NCBI GenBank assembly: GCA_016712525.1
Contig: JADJQX010000001.1
Coordinates: 1,364,001-1,428,000, forward strand
DNA length: 64,000 nucleotides
DNA from: Myxococcales bacterium
GTDB lineage: Bacteria; Myxococcota_A; Polyangia; Polyangiales; Polyangiaceae
Direction: 5' to 3'
Numbering within the stretch: the first letter of the stretch is position 1; each line of letters begins with the position of its first letter. The position numbers were made by a program, and so were the translations under genes. A model generated the notes under the pieces. That model searched no databases, was not told the origin of the DNA, and was given only the letters and a program-made list of their open reading frames with translations. Below are positions 36,084-45,949 of this stretch, one piece after another.

Positions 36084-37223
36084 TCACCGGTACGGCGAGG
36101 TCACCGCGGAGGGATCGAGGAGCGCGACGATGCTCATGAGCTGCGGGGTGAACGCGGTGAGCTCGGCGTCTCCCAAGATGGTGCGCCACTCGACCGAGAG
36201 CCCCTCGTCGGTGAGCCAGACCCCGGCCTGCTTGCCGAGCGCCGTGATCGCGCGTCTGCCCTCCGTGTTGGCCGAGAAGAAGGCGCGGACTTGCGCCTCG
36301 TCGCGCCCCTTCACGACGAAGGTCGCGTCGAAGTCTTCGTCGCCCACAGTCACGTCGCGCGAGCCGAAGAGGTTCGCGACGAACTGGAACGTGCCCTGAC
36401 GCGTGAGCCGGAGCCCGAGCTCGAGTGGCTTCGCGGGGGTGAGCGTGAGGCACGTAAAAAAGCGCCCTTCTTCGCTCTCCGTACGCATCTCCACGGCGAC
36501 GCTGCCGAGGTGCCCGCGCACGGACAGCGTGTCCGCGTCGAGCGTGAGGCGCGTACGCGACGCGAAGCCTCGTAGGGCCTCGACGACGAGGGCTTCGGTC
36601 GCGTTTCGGGGGAGTGGGGGCCTCCGCAGCGACAGGATCGCGGCGAGCGCGGTGGCCGTGTGGAGCATGGGGGCGATCGCGGCGGGGTCCGCGGTGAAGT
36701 TCTCGAGCACCTCGACCGACGTGTCCGTCACCGTCACCTCCCTGCACCGCTCGGCCGCGGCGAGGAGGTGGTCGACCGCGTCGTTCGGGGGCGCCACGGC
36801 GCGACGCAAGATGGCGAGCGCCTCGTCGGGGTACGCGGCAACGAACGAGAACCGCCCGTCGAGCTCACGCTCCCCGGACATGGGGTTCGGAGGGCCGAAG
36901 AGCGGGTCCATCGGCCGGGGATTCGAGAAGAGGAGCCCGACGAAGAGGGGCCTCGGGATCCGCGCCATGACCCGGGTGTAGTAGTAGGTGTGCTTGTTGC
37001 CGTGCACGGCCTCTCGCATGACGAGCACGTCGAACGATCGCCCCACGGCCTGCACGTGCCACCGCCCGCGCATGTTCGTGTTGTCGTAGGAGGGCTCGTC
37101 GATGGTGTCGTGTGTGGCGCGCGCGAGCGACGAGAACGAGAGGCCCGGGGCGTAGTCCTTGCCTCGGCCATAGAGCTCGAGGCGGAGCGTCGAGGCGGCG
37201 AACTTCCACGCGTCGAAGGTCAT
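36084..37223 (-). CDS. hypothetical protein in operon with the SUKH-like gene
   Basis: 379 residues, no signal peptide or TM segment. Two similar-looking halves, each an alpha/beta block: an N-terminal one with SFDVLVMREAVHGNKHTYYYT and a C-terminal one with LTLTPAKPLELGLRLTRQG. Neither is a family I know. The downstream SUKH-like gene starts 4 bp after its stop, so the two are cotranscribed and may act together. The upstream 1617-residue gene ends 164 bp before its start. Confidence 0.75.
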   Translation of the reverse strand: MTFDAWKFAASTLRLELYGRGKDYAPGLSFSSLARATHDTIDEPSYDNTNMRGRWHVQAVGRSFDVLVMREAVHGNKHTYYYTRVMARIPRPLFVGLLFSNPRPMDPLFGPPNPMSGERELDGRFSFVAAYPDEALAILRRAVAPPNDAVDHLLAAAERCREVTVTDTSVEVLENFTADPAAIAPMLHTATALAAILSLRRPPLPRNATEALVVEALRGFASRTRLTLDADTLSVRGHLGSVAVEMRTESEEGRFFTCLTLTPAKPLELGLRLTRQGTFQFVANLFGSRDVTVGDEDFDATFVVKGRDEAQVRAFFSANTEGRRAITALGKQAGVWLTDEGLSVEWRTILGDAELTAFTPQLMSIVALLDPSAVTSPYR

Positions 37224-37387
37224 GCGTCATTCTCCCGGGAGGGGCGCTCGTGGGCGCGTAGGGCGGGCGTGTCGGGGCGCGCCTCTCGATGGAAAGGACG
37301 GCCCACGCTCACCGTACCATCAGACGCCGACAACGAGTCGTCGGCTTCTCTCCTACCCAGGCGCGCGCGCGCCGGGCATCCCACACG

Positions 37388-40300
37388 TCACTCCTCGTCC
37401 TCGTCGTCGTCCTCGTCGTCGTCCTCGTCGTCGTCGTCTCCCCCATACCGAGCATCGAAGGCCGCCTCCTCTCTGCGCTCGAGCTCTTCGAGGAGGGCCC
37501 GAGCAGCTTCGGGGAACGCGCCGCGGAGAGCTGCGACGAGCTCTTCTTTCGCCTGGGGGCGCTCGAGGACGACGGTCGCCACGGCCGCCTGGAGCTCGGG
37601 ACGGGTCGTGTGCACACGCAACGCGAGCGCGAGCGCGGAGGGGCCCGATCCTTTGCCGGCCTGCACGGCGAGCCAACCCAGGTCGGCGATGGTGTCGAAC
37701 CGCGCGGCCCACTTGTCGAAGAGCTCGGGGCCCGCGATCGAGGCGAGGAAGAGGTCCGGTCGTGAGGGCTTCGTGCTCGGATCCAGAATTCGCGCACGTG
37801 CCCAGGCGGCGTCGTCGCTCACGAAGGCGTAGTCGCGCTCCTCTCGTGCGTGCCGCTCCGCCGCCGCGCGCCCGTTGAGCACGAGATCGAGCGCACGAAC
37901 GACGTCGTGGTTCGGAGAATTCGCCTCGAGCCGCACGAGCACGGCCCGGAGACGTTCGCGGAGCGCATCGGCGCCGACCATGGTGCGAAGGAGAACGAAC
38001 CCGAGCTCGAATACGGCGGCCGCGAGCGCCGGGCGATCCTCGTGGGCGACCACGTCTCCCTCTTTCTCCATGGCGTCGAGGAACATCGCCAGGGTGGCTT
38101 GCGGTCCTACGAGCGCTTCGAGGAGCCACACGAGCTCCGCGCCGACGTACGACGGTGGGCTCCAGGTCCTCGCGACGAACGCGCCGGCGAGGGCTCGGGC
38201 TTCGTCGACGAGGAGCATCGTGTCCTTCGTCAGCGCCTCGGCGACGCCTTGGTCCTTCGTGCTCCAGGCTTTCTGGGCTCCGCCGATCACGCGCGCCCAA
38301 ATGCACGCCGTGCGACGCGGCCATGACGTCTGCATCACGAAGTCGGTGCATCCAAGGAGATAGGGCACGGTCTGTTCGGCCTGGCCCGGCTGATTCCACG
38401 CGCTCGCGTGCAGGAGCGACGCCCCGTGGGGATATCCCCGCTCGGAGACGAGCCACGAGAGGTAGGGGCTCGCGCCGATCCCGTGCTCGGGGAGCTCCGG
38501 CTCGAGGGGTGACTCGCCCTCGCACCACGCGTCGTTCCCGTCGTAGGCGCGAATGTCCGCGACGAACGGGGCCCAGTGCTCCGGGCGCGCATTCCCCGCT
38601 CCGACGAGGCGCGAGATCTTCTTTCGGCGCCGCAGCGCCTCGCAGAGGAGGACGACATCCTTGGACGACGACGCGGGTTGGCCCGCGCTGACCCACTCGA
38701 CGTCGTCGAAGACGAAGAGCTTCACGGCGTCCTCGGGGAGGCCGAGCTTCTCTCGCAGACCCGTGTCGAACGCCAACATGTCGTCCTTCGCGCGCGCGCA
38801 GAGTTGAAAGAGGAGCCCCTCCAGTGGGGAGATCCTCCGGAGGCTCGGCGCGAGCTCCGGAGGCACGCTCGCGAAGGCACGTGGGAGCTTGTGGGATGCC
38901 TTCTGGGGCTCACCGCGCAAGCCGAGCGCGGCGCGCGAGACGGTGAGGAGCGCTTCGCCGTGCGGGAAGGGGAGCGGCACGTGGTGCCAAGCCTCGCCGT
39001 CCCAAAGGTGGGCCTCGTTCGAGATGCCACACACGTAGCTCGTCTCGTCGAGGAAGATGGGCTCGAGCTCGTCCTTCACGGGGTCGACGAGCTCCTCGGC
39101 GGCAGAGCGTGTCTTCGCGCCCGGTCCGTACGCCCTGGCCCACCACTCGACGACGGCGAGCGGATTCGGACGCGCCGAGAGGGTCTCGACGACGAGCACG
39201 TCACCCTCCTTCGACGCGAAGCCCGTGACGCGCATCGCGCCCGTCGTGTAAGCCGCGTTGTCCCAGAGCGGCAGCATGTACTCGCGCGCGTCGTCGTCGA
39301 GCTCCGCCACGGTCCAGAGCGGGCCACGCGGCACGTCGATCGTCGGAGCCTCGGCGAGCGCGGCCTCGATGGACGGGTCGAGCGGCGGGACCTCGACCCC
39401 GAGCTGCGAGAGGATCGCGCTCGTGCGCTCGCGCCCCAGGCCCGCCTCGATGGCCTCTACGACCACACTGCCGAGCGCGCTCGCTCGGTCGCGGAGGAGC
39501 TCCGTCGCGCGCGCGTCTCCTGCCCCTGCGAGCTCGGCGAGGGTGGCGTAACCGTGACCGTGCCGCGCGATCCACCGTCGCGCGAGGTCCAGCCCGACCG
39601 TGGGGGCCAGGAAAGCGTGACCCTCGAGCGCCACGGCCTCGGTGCCCGCGCCCTCCGCGAAGGCACCGGGACCCCCGCCGAGCGGCGCCTGGCCCGGCAA
39701 GAGCTCGTGGACGTCGTTCACGCGGAGCGCGACCTCGAGCGCGTCACGGGTGTCGATCGCGAGGAGGCACGGCACGATGCACCAGGGCACGTTGCGGAGG
39801 ACGCCCCGTTCGTCGATGGAGTGCGCGAGCCAAGGGAGGATGCCCGCGCCGTACCGGGCAAAGGGGCCCGTGTTGTCCCGCCCGCGCACGTGAAACTCCC
39901 ACGCGACGCGCTTGGCGTGGGTGACGAATTCCGTATCGTCCTCGAGGGAGAGCAACGCCGCCCACACGAGGTCGCTCTCGAGGACGAACGTGCCGTCCTT
40001 CATCTCGCCGCCGCCCTTTCGGAAGACGGACGTGGAGGCCACGATCTCCCTCGCCCGGGCGAGCGGCATGAGCCCACGCTCGTCGCGGACGGCGAGCCGC
40101 GCGTCCCGCATCGCCGTTCCGACGGGAGAAGCCGAGTCGACCGCGTCGAGGATCGCCTTGCCGAGCGTCCTCAGGGCGTTCGACGACGCGGGATCCGCGA
40201 CCAGCGCCGCCACCGGGCCGTACACGGCCAGACCGAGCTTCCCGAAGCGTGCGGCGACGCGAGCGCGCTGGTCCGCGATGTCGTCGCGCGCCCAGCTCTC

Positions 40301-42241
40301 CATGCCCTCGAGCGCCGAGGCCTCGCGCTTCACCATGGCCGTCACGAGGGCCGGCCTCGGGTCGTTCGCGAGCACCTCGAAGAGCGCGCTCGTGTCCCCG
40401 CGCTCGGCGATGGCGATCGTGAACCGGTCGCGTGCCTCCGGCGCGAGCACTGTGCTTGCGCGCGCGACGAACGCCGCGTCGACCGAGAGCGCGAACGCGT
40501 CGGGCCACGTCCTCTTCCACCCACGCTCGGCGAGACCGAGGAGGAGGCGTTCGGTACGAGTCTCGCCGATCGCCCGAAAATAGCGCTCGATCGCCGCCCA
40601 CGCGTGTGGCCGGACGAGCTCCCCTTCGACGAGCACGTCGCAGACCTCCGCCGGCGCCCGGCCCGCTTCGGCCGAAGCGCGGGCCGCCCCGTTCGCGAGG
40701 AGCGTGAGCGCCGATTCGTGGATTTGGGTCGAGCCGCGCCCGTGGGTCTTCGGCGGTCCCTGCGTGGCGATGCCCTCGGCCAGCTCCTCGATGCTCGACA
40801 GCGCGGCGGAAGCGCTCTCCGCGATCGCGGCCGAGAGGACCTGTTCGGCCGCGTCGCTGCGGCTCGGTGGCCCAGCGCTCACGAGCTGAAAGGACATCCC
40901 GTCGATCTTCCCGGTCCTCGCGCCTTCACCACCCCGCACGAGCACCTCGACGGCGATCGCGACCGCGCGTGGGCTCCTCGCGATGGCCGCGAAGTCTCCG
41001 TCGGCCAAACACTCGCGCGCGGTCCGCTCGGTGCCGTTCACCGTCACCGTCTCGTCGAGGGGGCCGGAGAGGTGGATGCCGAGAAAGGCGCGGAGCGCAT
41101 CGGGATCGCCGGGCAGCGCGTTCTCCTCGAAGGCGGCGTAGAGGCCTTCGCTGCCGAGGAACGGGCGCCGGGCCACGGCTTCTGCGAAGCGCCGGAGCGA
41201 AGGTCGCAGGGTCTCCAGCGTCCAGCCCTCGGCGGGCGGAGGCTCCGGGGTCGCGATGCGGAAGAGCGGCCGCATCGCCGCGCCGGCGAGCGCGATTTCC
41301 CGGTCGGACGCGCGTTCGAGGGGAGTGCGCTCGAGGACGCCGAAGAGGATCGCGGCGACGGCCTCGGTGCGCGGGCCCGGAGTGTCACCCTCGCTTCGTG
41401 GCACGAGCTTGATGAGGTGCTCGAGCGCGAGCTGCCCGAGATCGCCGCGGCTCCACGGGAGCTCTGGCCACGTCGGTGGTGCGATGTCGCCCCCGAGCAG
41501 GCGGCGGTAGGTGCCGAGCGCCTCACCGTCGGCCCCGTCGAAGGGAGCGCGGCCATACGAGGCGACCACCGCGGACGCGAGCGCCACACCCCCCTCGCCG
41601 CCGAGCCGTGCGGCGGCGAGGTCCTGCACCGTGATGGTCTTCGTGTAGTTGTCTTGCAGCGCGACGCAGAAGAGGAGGCTCGTCGCCGCGAGGTCGTCCT
41701 CTTCGCGCTCGAGGCGTGCGCGTGCCCGAGTACGTACGCGCTCCGCGTGCCTCGCGAAGAAAGAAGCCGTGAACGCGGCCGCCGCGCGGACCGAAGGGTC
41801 GGCGTCGTCGAAGAGATCGAGGAGGTCGGAGAGGGACCGCTCCACCGCCTCGAAGGCGAGGCGAGCGGGCTCGGCCTCTTCCCCTTGGAACCATTGGCCC
41901 ATCCCGGGCGCTTCGAGATCGAAGCCGGCGAACAAGAAACGGTCGGGGCGCCCCAGCGCGAGGTCGGCGAGGAAACGAACGATCCACGCGCGCTCCTTCA
42001 CCTCCGGATCACACGCCGCCGCGACGAGGAACGGAACGGAGGGCGCGCTCGCCGAGTAGAGCGAACCCTGGTGGTGGATGCTCGCCGAGAGCCAGTACCG
42101 AGCGTCGGCCCGCTTCGCGTCGTCGTCACCCACGAGGGCGCGGAGCCGCGCGGGCGTGTCGTCCGCCGCGCCGTAGGCATGTTCGAGAGATGCCCAGTCG
42201 ATGGAATCGAGCGCCGCGAAAGCTTGGCTGTGGTGCGTCAT
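37388..42241 (-). CDS. very large cytoplasmic HEAT-like helical protein with acidic tail
   Basis: 1617 residues from the ATG whose complement ends at 42241 (MTHHSQAFAALDSIDWASLE). There is no signal peptide or TM segment. Long Ala/Leu/Glu-rich helical stretches throughout (for example WIVRFLADLALGRPDRFLF, LAFEAVERSLSDLLDLF) suggest a helical solenoid like HEAT repeats. A Trp/Pro-rich globular region lies around 1150-1400. The last ~20 residues are almost pure Asp/Glu (DDDDEDDDEDDDEDEE), encoded by an imperfect GAC/GAG triplet run at 37391-37445. Scaffolding is a guess from architecture. No enzyme motif was found. Confidence 0.85.
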   Translation of the reverse strand: MTHHSQAFAALDSIDWASLEHAYGAADDTPARLRALVGDDDAKRADARYWLSASIHHQGSLYSASAPSVPFLVAAACDPEVKERAWIVRFLADLALGRPDRFLFAGFDLEAPGMGQWFQGEEAEPARLAFEAVERSLSDLLDLFDDADPSVRAAAAFTASFFARHAERVRTRARARLEREEDDLAATSLLFCVALQDNYTKTITVQDLAAARLGGEGGVALASAVVASYGRAPFDGADGEALGTYRRLLGGDIAPPTWPELPWSRGDLGQLALEHLIKLVPRSEGDTPGPRTEAVAAILFGVLERTPLERASDREIALAGAAMRPLFRIATPEPPPAEGWTLETLRPSLRRFAEAVARRPFLGSEGLYAAFEENALPGDPDALRAFLGIHLSGPLDETVTVNGTERTARECLADGDFAAIARSPRAVAIAVEVLVRGGEGARTGKIDGMSFQLVSAGPPSRSDAAEQVLSAAIAESASAALSSIEELAEGIATQGPPKTHGRGSTQIHESALTLLANGAARASAEAGRAPAEVCDVLVEGELVRPHAWAAIERYFRAIGETRTERLLLGLAERGWKRTWPDAFALSVDAAFVARASTVLAPEARDRFTIAIAERGDTSALFEVLANDPRPALVTAMVKREASALEGMESWARDDIADQRARVAARFGKLGLAVYGPVAALVADPASSNALRTLGKAILDAVDSASPVGTAMRDARLAVRDERGLMPLARAREIVASTSVFRKGGGEMKDGTFVLESDLVWAALLSLEDDTEFVTHAKRVAWEFHVRGRDNTGPFARYGAGILPWLAHSIDERGVLRNVPWCIVPCLLAIDTRDALEVALRVNDVHELLPGQAPLGGGPGAFAEGAGTEAVALEGHAFLAPTVGLDLARRWIARHGHGYATLAELAGAGDARATELLRDRASALGSVVVEAIEAGLGRERTSAILSQLGVEVPPLDPSIEAALAEAPTIDVPRGPLWTVAELDDDAREYMLPLWDNAAYTTGAMRVTGFASKEGDVLVVETLSARPNPLAVVEWWARAYGPGAKTRSAAEELVDPVKDELEPIFLDETSYVCGISNEAHLWDGEAWHHVPLPFPHGEALLTVSRAALGLRGEPQKASHKLPRAFASVPPELAPSLRRISPLEGLLFQLCARAKDDMLAFDTGLREKLGLPEDAVKLFVFDDVEWVSAGQPASSSKDVVLLCEALRRRKKISRLVGAGNARPEHWAPFVADIRAYDGNDAWCEGESPLEPELPEHGIGASPYLSWLVSERGYPHGASLLHASAWNQPGQAEQTVPYLLGCTDFVMQTSWPRRTACIWARVIGGAQKAWSTKDQGVAEALTKDTMLLVDEARALAGAFVARTWSPPSYVGAELVWLLEALVGPQATLAMFLDAMEKEGDVVAHEDRPALAAAVFELGFVLLRTMVGADALRERLRAVLVRLEANSPNHDVVRALDLVLNGRAAAERHAREERDYAFVSDDAAWARARILDPSTKPSRPDLFLASIAGPELFDKWAARFDTIADLGWLAVQAGKGSGPSALALALRVHTTRPELQAAVATVVLERPQAKEELVAALRGAFPEAARALLEELERREEAAFDARYGGDDDDEDDDEDDDEDEE

Positions 42242-42431
42242 CGGTACCGATGAGAGCCAGGTTCGGGGCAGGAGACAAGGGCCGCGGGGTCGTCCCAGCC
42301 TGGCCCCCGAGCCCTCGAAGTGCCTGCGCGACGACCGACCCGACGAACCGCTCCTCGGGAAGCCGCCCTGGCCACACGGCAGCAAAAAGAAGGTGGAATC
42401 GCCTCGTCGGCTTCGGCGTACTGTAGAAAGG

Positions 42432-43103
42432 ATGGCCCGCTCGACGACGGCTCTCGCGCTCTTCGCTTCGGCGACCATGGCCTTGGCGCTCGCGTGCAAC
42501 GAGCCGGTGCGCACGGCGCCGCCCTCTCCCCGTGACGCAGCGCTCACGGCACCAGCGCCACCTTCCTCGCGCGACGGGTCCCTCGGTGACGCAAGCGCCG
42601 GCGCGGGCGCAGACGCCTCCAGGGCCGCGCCGTCGAGCGACGTTCCCGCCCCCGCGCTTCCATCCGCGTTCGCGGCTTTCGGGCCCGACGCACCCAAGGT
42701 CGCCTACCGCATCACCGACTCGGTGGACACACACGACCCCGACGCGAAGGGCCGGGCGGAGTCGAAGACGCGTGCCACCGCCCACGTGAGCCAGGTCGTG
42801 TACGAAAAGGGGGAATGGGTGAGCACCGTCGATTGGGAAATTGCCGACGACGAGACCGTCCCTGCCACCCTTCCGCACCGCTTCACGGTGACTCAGGACG
42901 AGCTCCGCGAGGGGGTCGAGCCTGGGGGCTTCGTGTTCCGGGCCTCCGAGCTCGTGAAGAAGCGCCCCGTGTGCCGCGAGGAGCGCGGCAAGGGGCCCTA
43001 CGGTGCACAACGGAGGAGAATCTGCATCGACCTGCGTGGCCTCGTGTCCCTCCGCGAGGAGAACTGCCAAGGGCCCCGCGTGCTCCAGCTCGTGCGCGAG
43101 TGA
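42432..43103 (+). CDS. lipoprotein of unknown function
   Basis: 223 residues from the ATG at 42432 (GAAAGG just upstream). Signal with lipobox LALAC (Cys 22), then a ~55-residue Ala/Pro/Ser/Asp linker and a compact beta-rich domain (VAYRITDSVDTHD, VSTVDWEIADDETVPATL, RVCREERGKGPYG-like). A Cys pair lies near 185 and 205 (VCREE...ICIDL). It is alone between divergent and co-directional neighbours. The domain is not a family I recognise. Confidence 0.82.
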   Translation: MARSTTALALFASATMALALACNEPVRTAPPSPRDAALTAPAPPSSRDGSLGDASAGAGADASRAAPSSDVPAPALPSAFAAFGPDAPKVAYRITDSVDTHDPDAKGRAESKTRATAHVSQVVYEKGEWVSTVDWEIADDETVPATLPHRFTVTQDELREGVEPGGFVFRASELVKKRPVCREERGKGPYGAQRRRICIDLRGLVSLREENCQGPRVLQLVRE

Positions 43104-43286
43104 CGGGGAACGACGGCGCGGAACGCCCGTCACGGCCCCCGAGAGTGCGTGGTGTCGGAAGTGCGCGCGAGGAACACTCCGTACCTCTCGGCATGGGAGC
43201 GCAGATCACCGAGGATCATCGATGGCCAAGTCGCTCCGGTACGAACGGAGATGGAATACGCGTTGACGAAGCCTGTTGCCCCGCAC

Positions 43287-45187
43287 ATGACGTACGAAAA
43301 CTACGGTTGGACGGTGCTCCTCACCAAGACGCGCGACGTGCTTCGGTGCCTGGGCCTTGTCGGGAGCGTCCTGACGCTCACCGCTTGCCATTCGGCGCGG
43401 CCGATCGCTGTCCTCGCGTCGACGTCTCCCCCTGCGCCCCCCGAACTCTCCCGGACGGCGAGCCTCTCTTGCGGTTGCCCGTCGCGGCGGGTGAAGTGGT
43501 CCTCTGCCAACAAGGGAACGCTTCGCCCAAGCCGCTCTCTCACTCCTACGACAACACCCGGCATGCCCTCGACCTCGCCGCGCCGGGCGCCGTCGAGGTC
43601 CCGATCGTCGCCGCGGCGGCCGGCACGATCGTGCGTGTCGTCACGGGGGCGGCCCCCGAGGGTGTCGAACCCGGAGGGGGATTCGGCAACCACGTCGTCG
43701 TCGAGCACACCGGTGGGTACTTCACTGCCTACTCTCACCTGGACCGGGTCTCCGTCGCTCCCGGCCAAGCCGTCGGTGCCGGTGCGCGGCTCGGCACGAT
43801 GGGCAACACCGGGAAGGCCGGGAATCGGCACCTCCACTTCAGCCTCCATCGCTCCGCGGGAAGCGACGAAGGCCTCCCGTCGACGATCCCGATGCGGGGG
43901 CTCGTCGTCGCCGTGCCAGGGTCGCTCGCGCCTCGCGCGGAGAAGCCGTGGCGCGTCGAGCTGCGGTCGAGCCTCGAGCTCGCGTGCTCGAACGCGACCG
44001 TGTCGATGCGAGGGGGGTTCTATGGCTCCGACAACGAGCCCTCGAGCCCGCTCACGTTCGGCGAACCCGGCGCGAACCGCACCAAGGCCTTCGCGAGCAC
44101 GCTTCGCGAACGCATCGAGGCGACGCCGCTCGACGTTCGCGGAGATACGGTGAACGCGGACGTCAAGGCGCTCGGTGCGAAGAGGGCTCTCGAGAACCTC
44201 GAGGCGATGCTCGAAGAGCACCCTCGTGATCCTGGCGCTCTCTACTGGGCCGCGGTGGTCGCGTCCCGGGATCTCCACGACGGCCCGAAGGCGCGGGCGT
44301 TCCTCGAGCGGCTCGACGTCTTGAAGGTGACGGAGCCACCATGGATCGCACCGTGGGCCACGCTGCGTCTCGCCACCCTCGCCGAAGAACGGGGAGACCT
44401 CGACGAAGCGCGTACGCGGGGCCGAGCGCTCCTCGGGATCTCTGGCCAGGGGGCGGACTTCGCCTCGCGCCGCGACGCGCTGGTCACGCGTGTCGGCCTC
44501 GCGCCGGCTCCTGTCGCGCCTGTCGCTCCCGATGCCCCGATCCCGCGCTGCGACCTCCGAGCTGCACGGCCCGAGGCAGCGTGCATCGCGACATCACGCG
44601 GGAAAAGGGGCCTCGTCGTGTTCCTGCACGGAAAGTTCTCGAACCGCGCCGACGCCGAGGTCTTGAGCCTCGTCGCCGCCCGCGCGGAAGCCGCGAACCT
44701 CAGCGTGCTCGCGCTCTACGGGGAGGCTGGCCTCTGCAGCTGGGAGTCTCGGCCGCAGGACTTCGTGTGCTGGCCGCAGGAGGAGTCTCAACTCGAGGCC
44801 GCGCGGCGCTCGACGGCCACCTGGCCCACGCTGGTGGCTCGCGCTCGTCGTGACGCCGCGACCCGCGGGGGGACGTTTCTCGTCGGCTACTCGAACGGTG
44901 CGTTCATGGCGGCGCGCGCGGCCGCAGAAGGCCTCGGTCCGGCGTTCGATGGCATCGCCGTGCTCCTCGGAGGGGTCTCCGGCCCGGTGGCGCGCCGCAC
45001 GGGAGAGCCCCCGAACGTCCTGTTCTTGGCGGGCACCGACGATCCTCATCACCGGACGTCGGCGCTCGACGCAGCCCGCGCGTTCTCGGACGCTGGATAC
45101 GCGCAGACCCTTCGGGTGCGAAAGGGAGGTCACGCGCTCACGGCCCCCGACCTCGACTGGGCGTTCGACGCTCTCGTGGCGCGATGA
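43287..45187 (+). CDS. M23 peptidase / alpha-beta hydrolase fusion lipoprotein, apparent frameshift
   Basis: The N-terminal lipoprotein signal (MTYENYGWTVLLTK..., lipobox LTAC, Cys 34) is in one frame. From about 43445 on, the coherent protein continues in another frame (LPDGEPLLRLPVAAGEVV...). A one-base loss in the C5 (43428-43432) or C6 (43437-43442) tract would join them. The M23 domain has RHALDLA (H...D) and HLHFSLH, the zinc ligands of LytM-type endopeptidases. A TPR-like linker follows. The C-terminal domain is an alpha/beta hydrolase (GLVVFLHG, nucleophile GYSNG, Asp in GTDDPHH, His in GGHAL). The frameshift may be real or a sequence error. ATG 43251 is an alternative start. Confidence 0.8.
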
Positions 45188-45320
45188 CGGGTCAGGTCGA
45201 TTCGCCTGTCTCGATCCAAGATCCTGACCGCGGCGTTAGACGGGTTGGCGCGGTGCGTGTTCTCGGGTACTCCTCGCAGGAACATCGAGGTCGTCTCGAG
45301 ACGTTAGGGAGGATGAGATC

Positions 45321-45674
45321 ATGAACCGCACCGTTTTCTCCGTGGCCGCCGTGGGAGCCGTTCTCTTGGTCGTCGCGTGCAGCAGCTCCGCGTCTGCCAT
45401 CTGCAACAGAGAGAGCCCCTGTCCGAACGACGTCCCCGCCACGCAGGCCCAGAAGGACCAGTGCGTGTCCACGCTGAAGGCGAACGAGAGCAGCGACTGC
45501 TACAACGAGGTCGTCACCTACGTCGAATGCCAGCTCGACAACGTCGTCTGCGGCGGCGACCAGAAGACGGACGGAAAGCTCTCGGCCACGCAGGCCGAGA
45601 ACAACTGCAAGAACCAAAAGGCCGACGCCGTCGCCTGCTGCACGAAGAGCCCCTCGGCCACCGCCTGCAAGTAG
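45321..45674 (+). CDS. small Cys-rich lipoprotein
   Basis: 117 residues with a strong ribosome-binding site (AGGGAGG, 8 bp upstream). Lipobox LVVAC (Cys 20). The mature part has about nine more Cys (ICNRESPCPND, QCVSTL, DCYNEV, ECQLDNVVC, NNCKN, VACC, TACK), enough for several disulfides. Such small Cys-rich lipoproteins are common in myxobacteria. The function is unknown. Confidence 0.85.
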   Translation: MNRTVFSVAAVGAVLLVVACSSSASAICNRESPCPNDVPATQAQKDQCVSTLKANESSDCYNEVVTYVECQLDNVVCGGDQKTDGKLSATQAENNCKNQKADAVACCTKSPSATACK

Positions 45675-45899
45675 CTCCATCGTGACCCCGCGCGTCCTCG
45701 ACGGGGCGCGCGGCGGGGATGTGGGTCGTCCTCACCGAGCCCCGAGCCCGTCGAGCCTCCACGCGTACAGCGCGCCTCCACAGACAATCTCGAACCAGGC
45801 AACGTCGTCCGTGGGGTCCCGCGTCGGCCAGCCGCTTCGTGAGGGCACGCTCCCTCGTGCCGACGTTCTCGGTCGTCGCGGTAGCCTACGGGCGAAGGT

Positions 45900-45923
45900 G
45901 GCCGACCGGCAGCTCGGTCGGCC
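45900..45923 (-). terminator. perfect hairpin after the minus-strand lipoprotein gene
   Basis: GGCCGACCG (45900-45908) pairs with CGGTCGGCC (45915-45923) over a 6-nt loop, 9 perfect pairs. It lies 27 bp past the stop of the gene that begins at 47329. No T-run, so it may act with Rho or as a 3'-end stabiliser. The rest of 45675-45949 shows no gene. Confidence 0.5.
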
Positions 45924-45949
45924 CACTGCGGTACCCCGGTTCGAAAACG

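Noticed and set aside
37388..38696. Long open frames on both strands across the 1617-residue gene (for example a 1225-residue plus-strand frame at 38576-42253)
   Set aside because: They are Arg/Glu/Asp/Val-rich antisense shadows typical of very GC-rich coding DNA, without folds or ribosome-binding sites; the minus frame has normal codon use.
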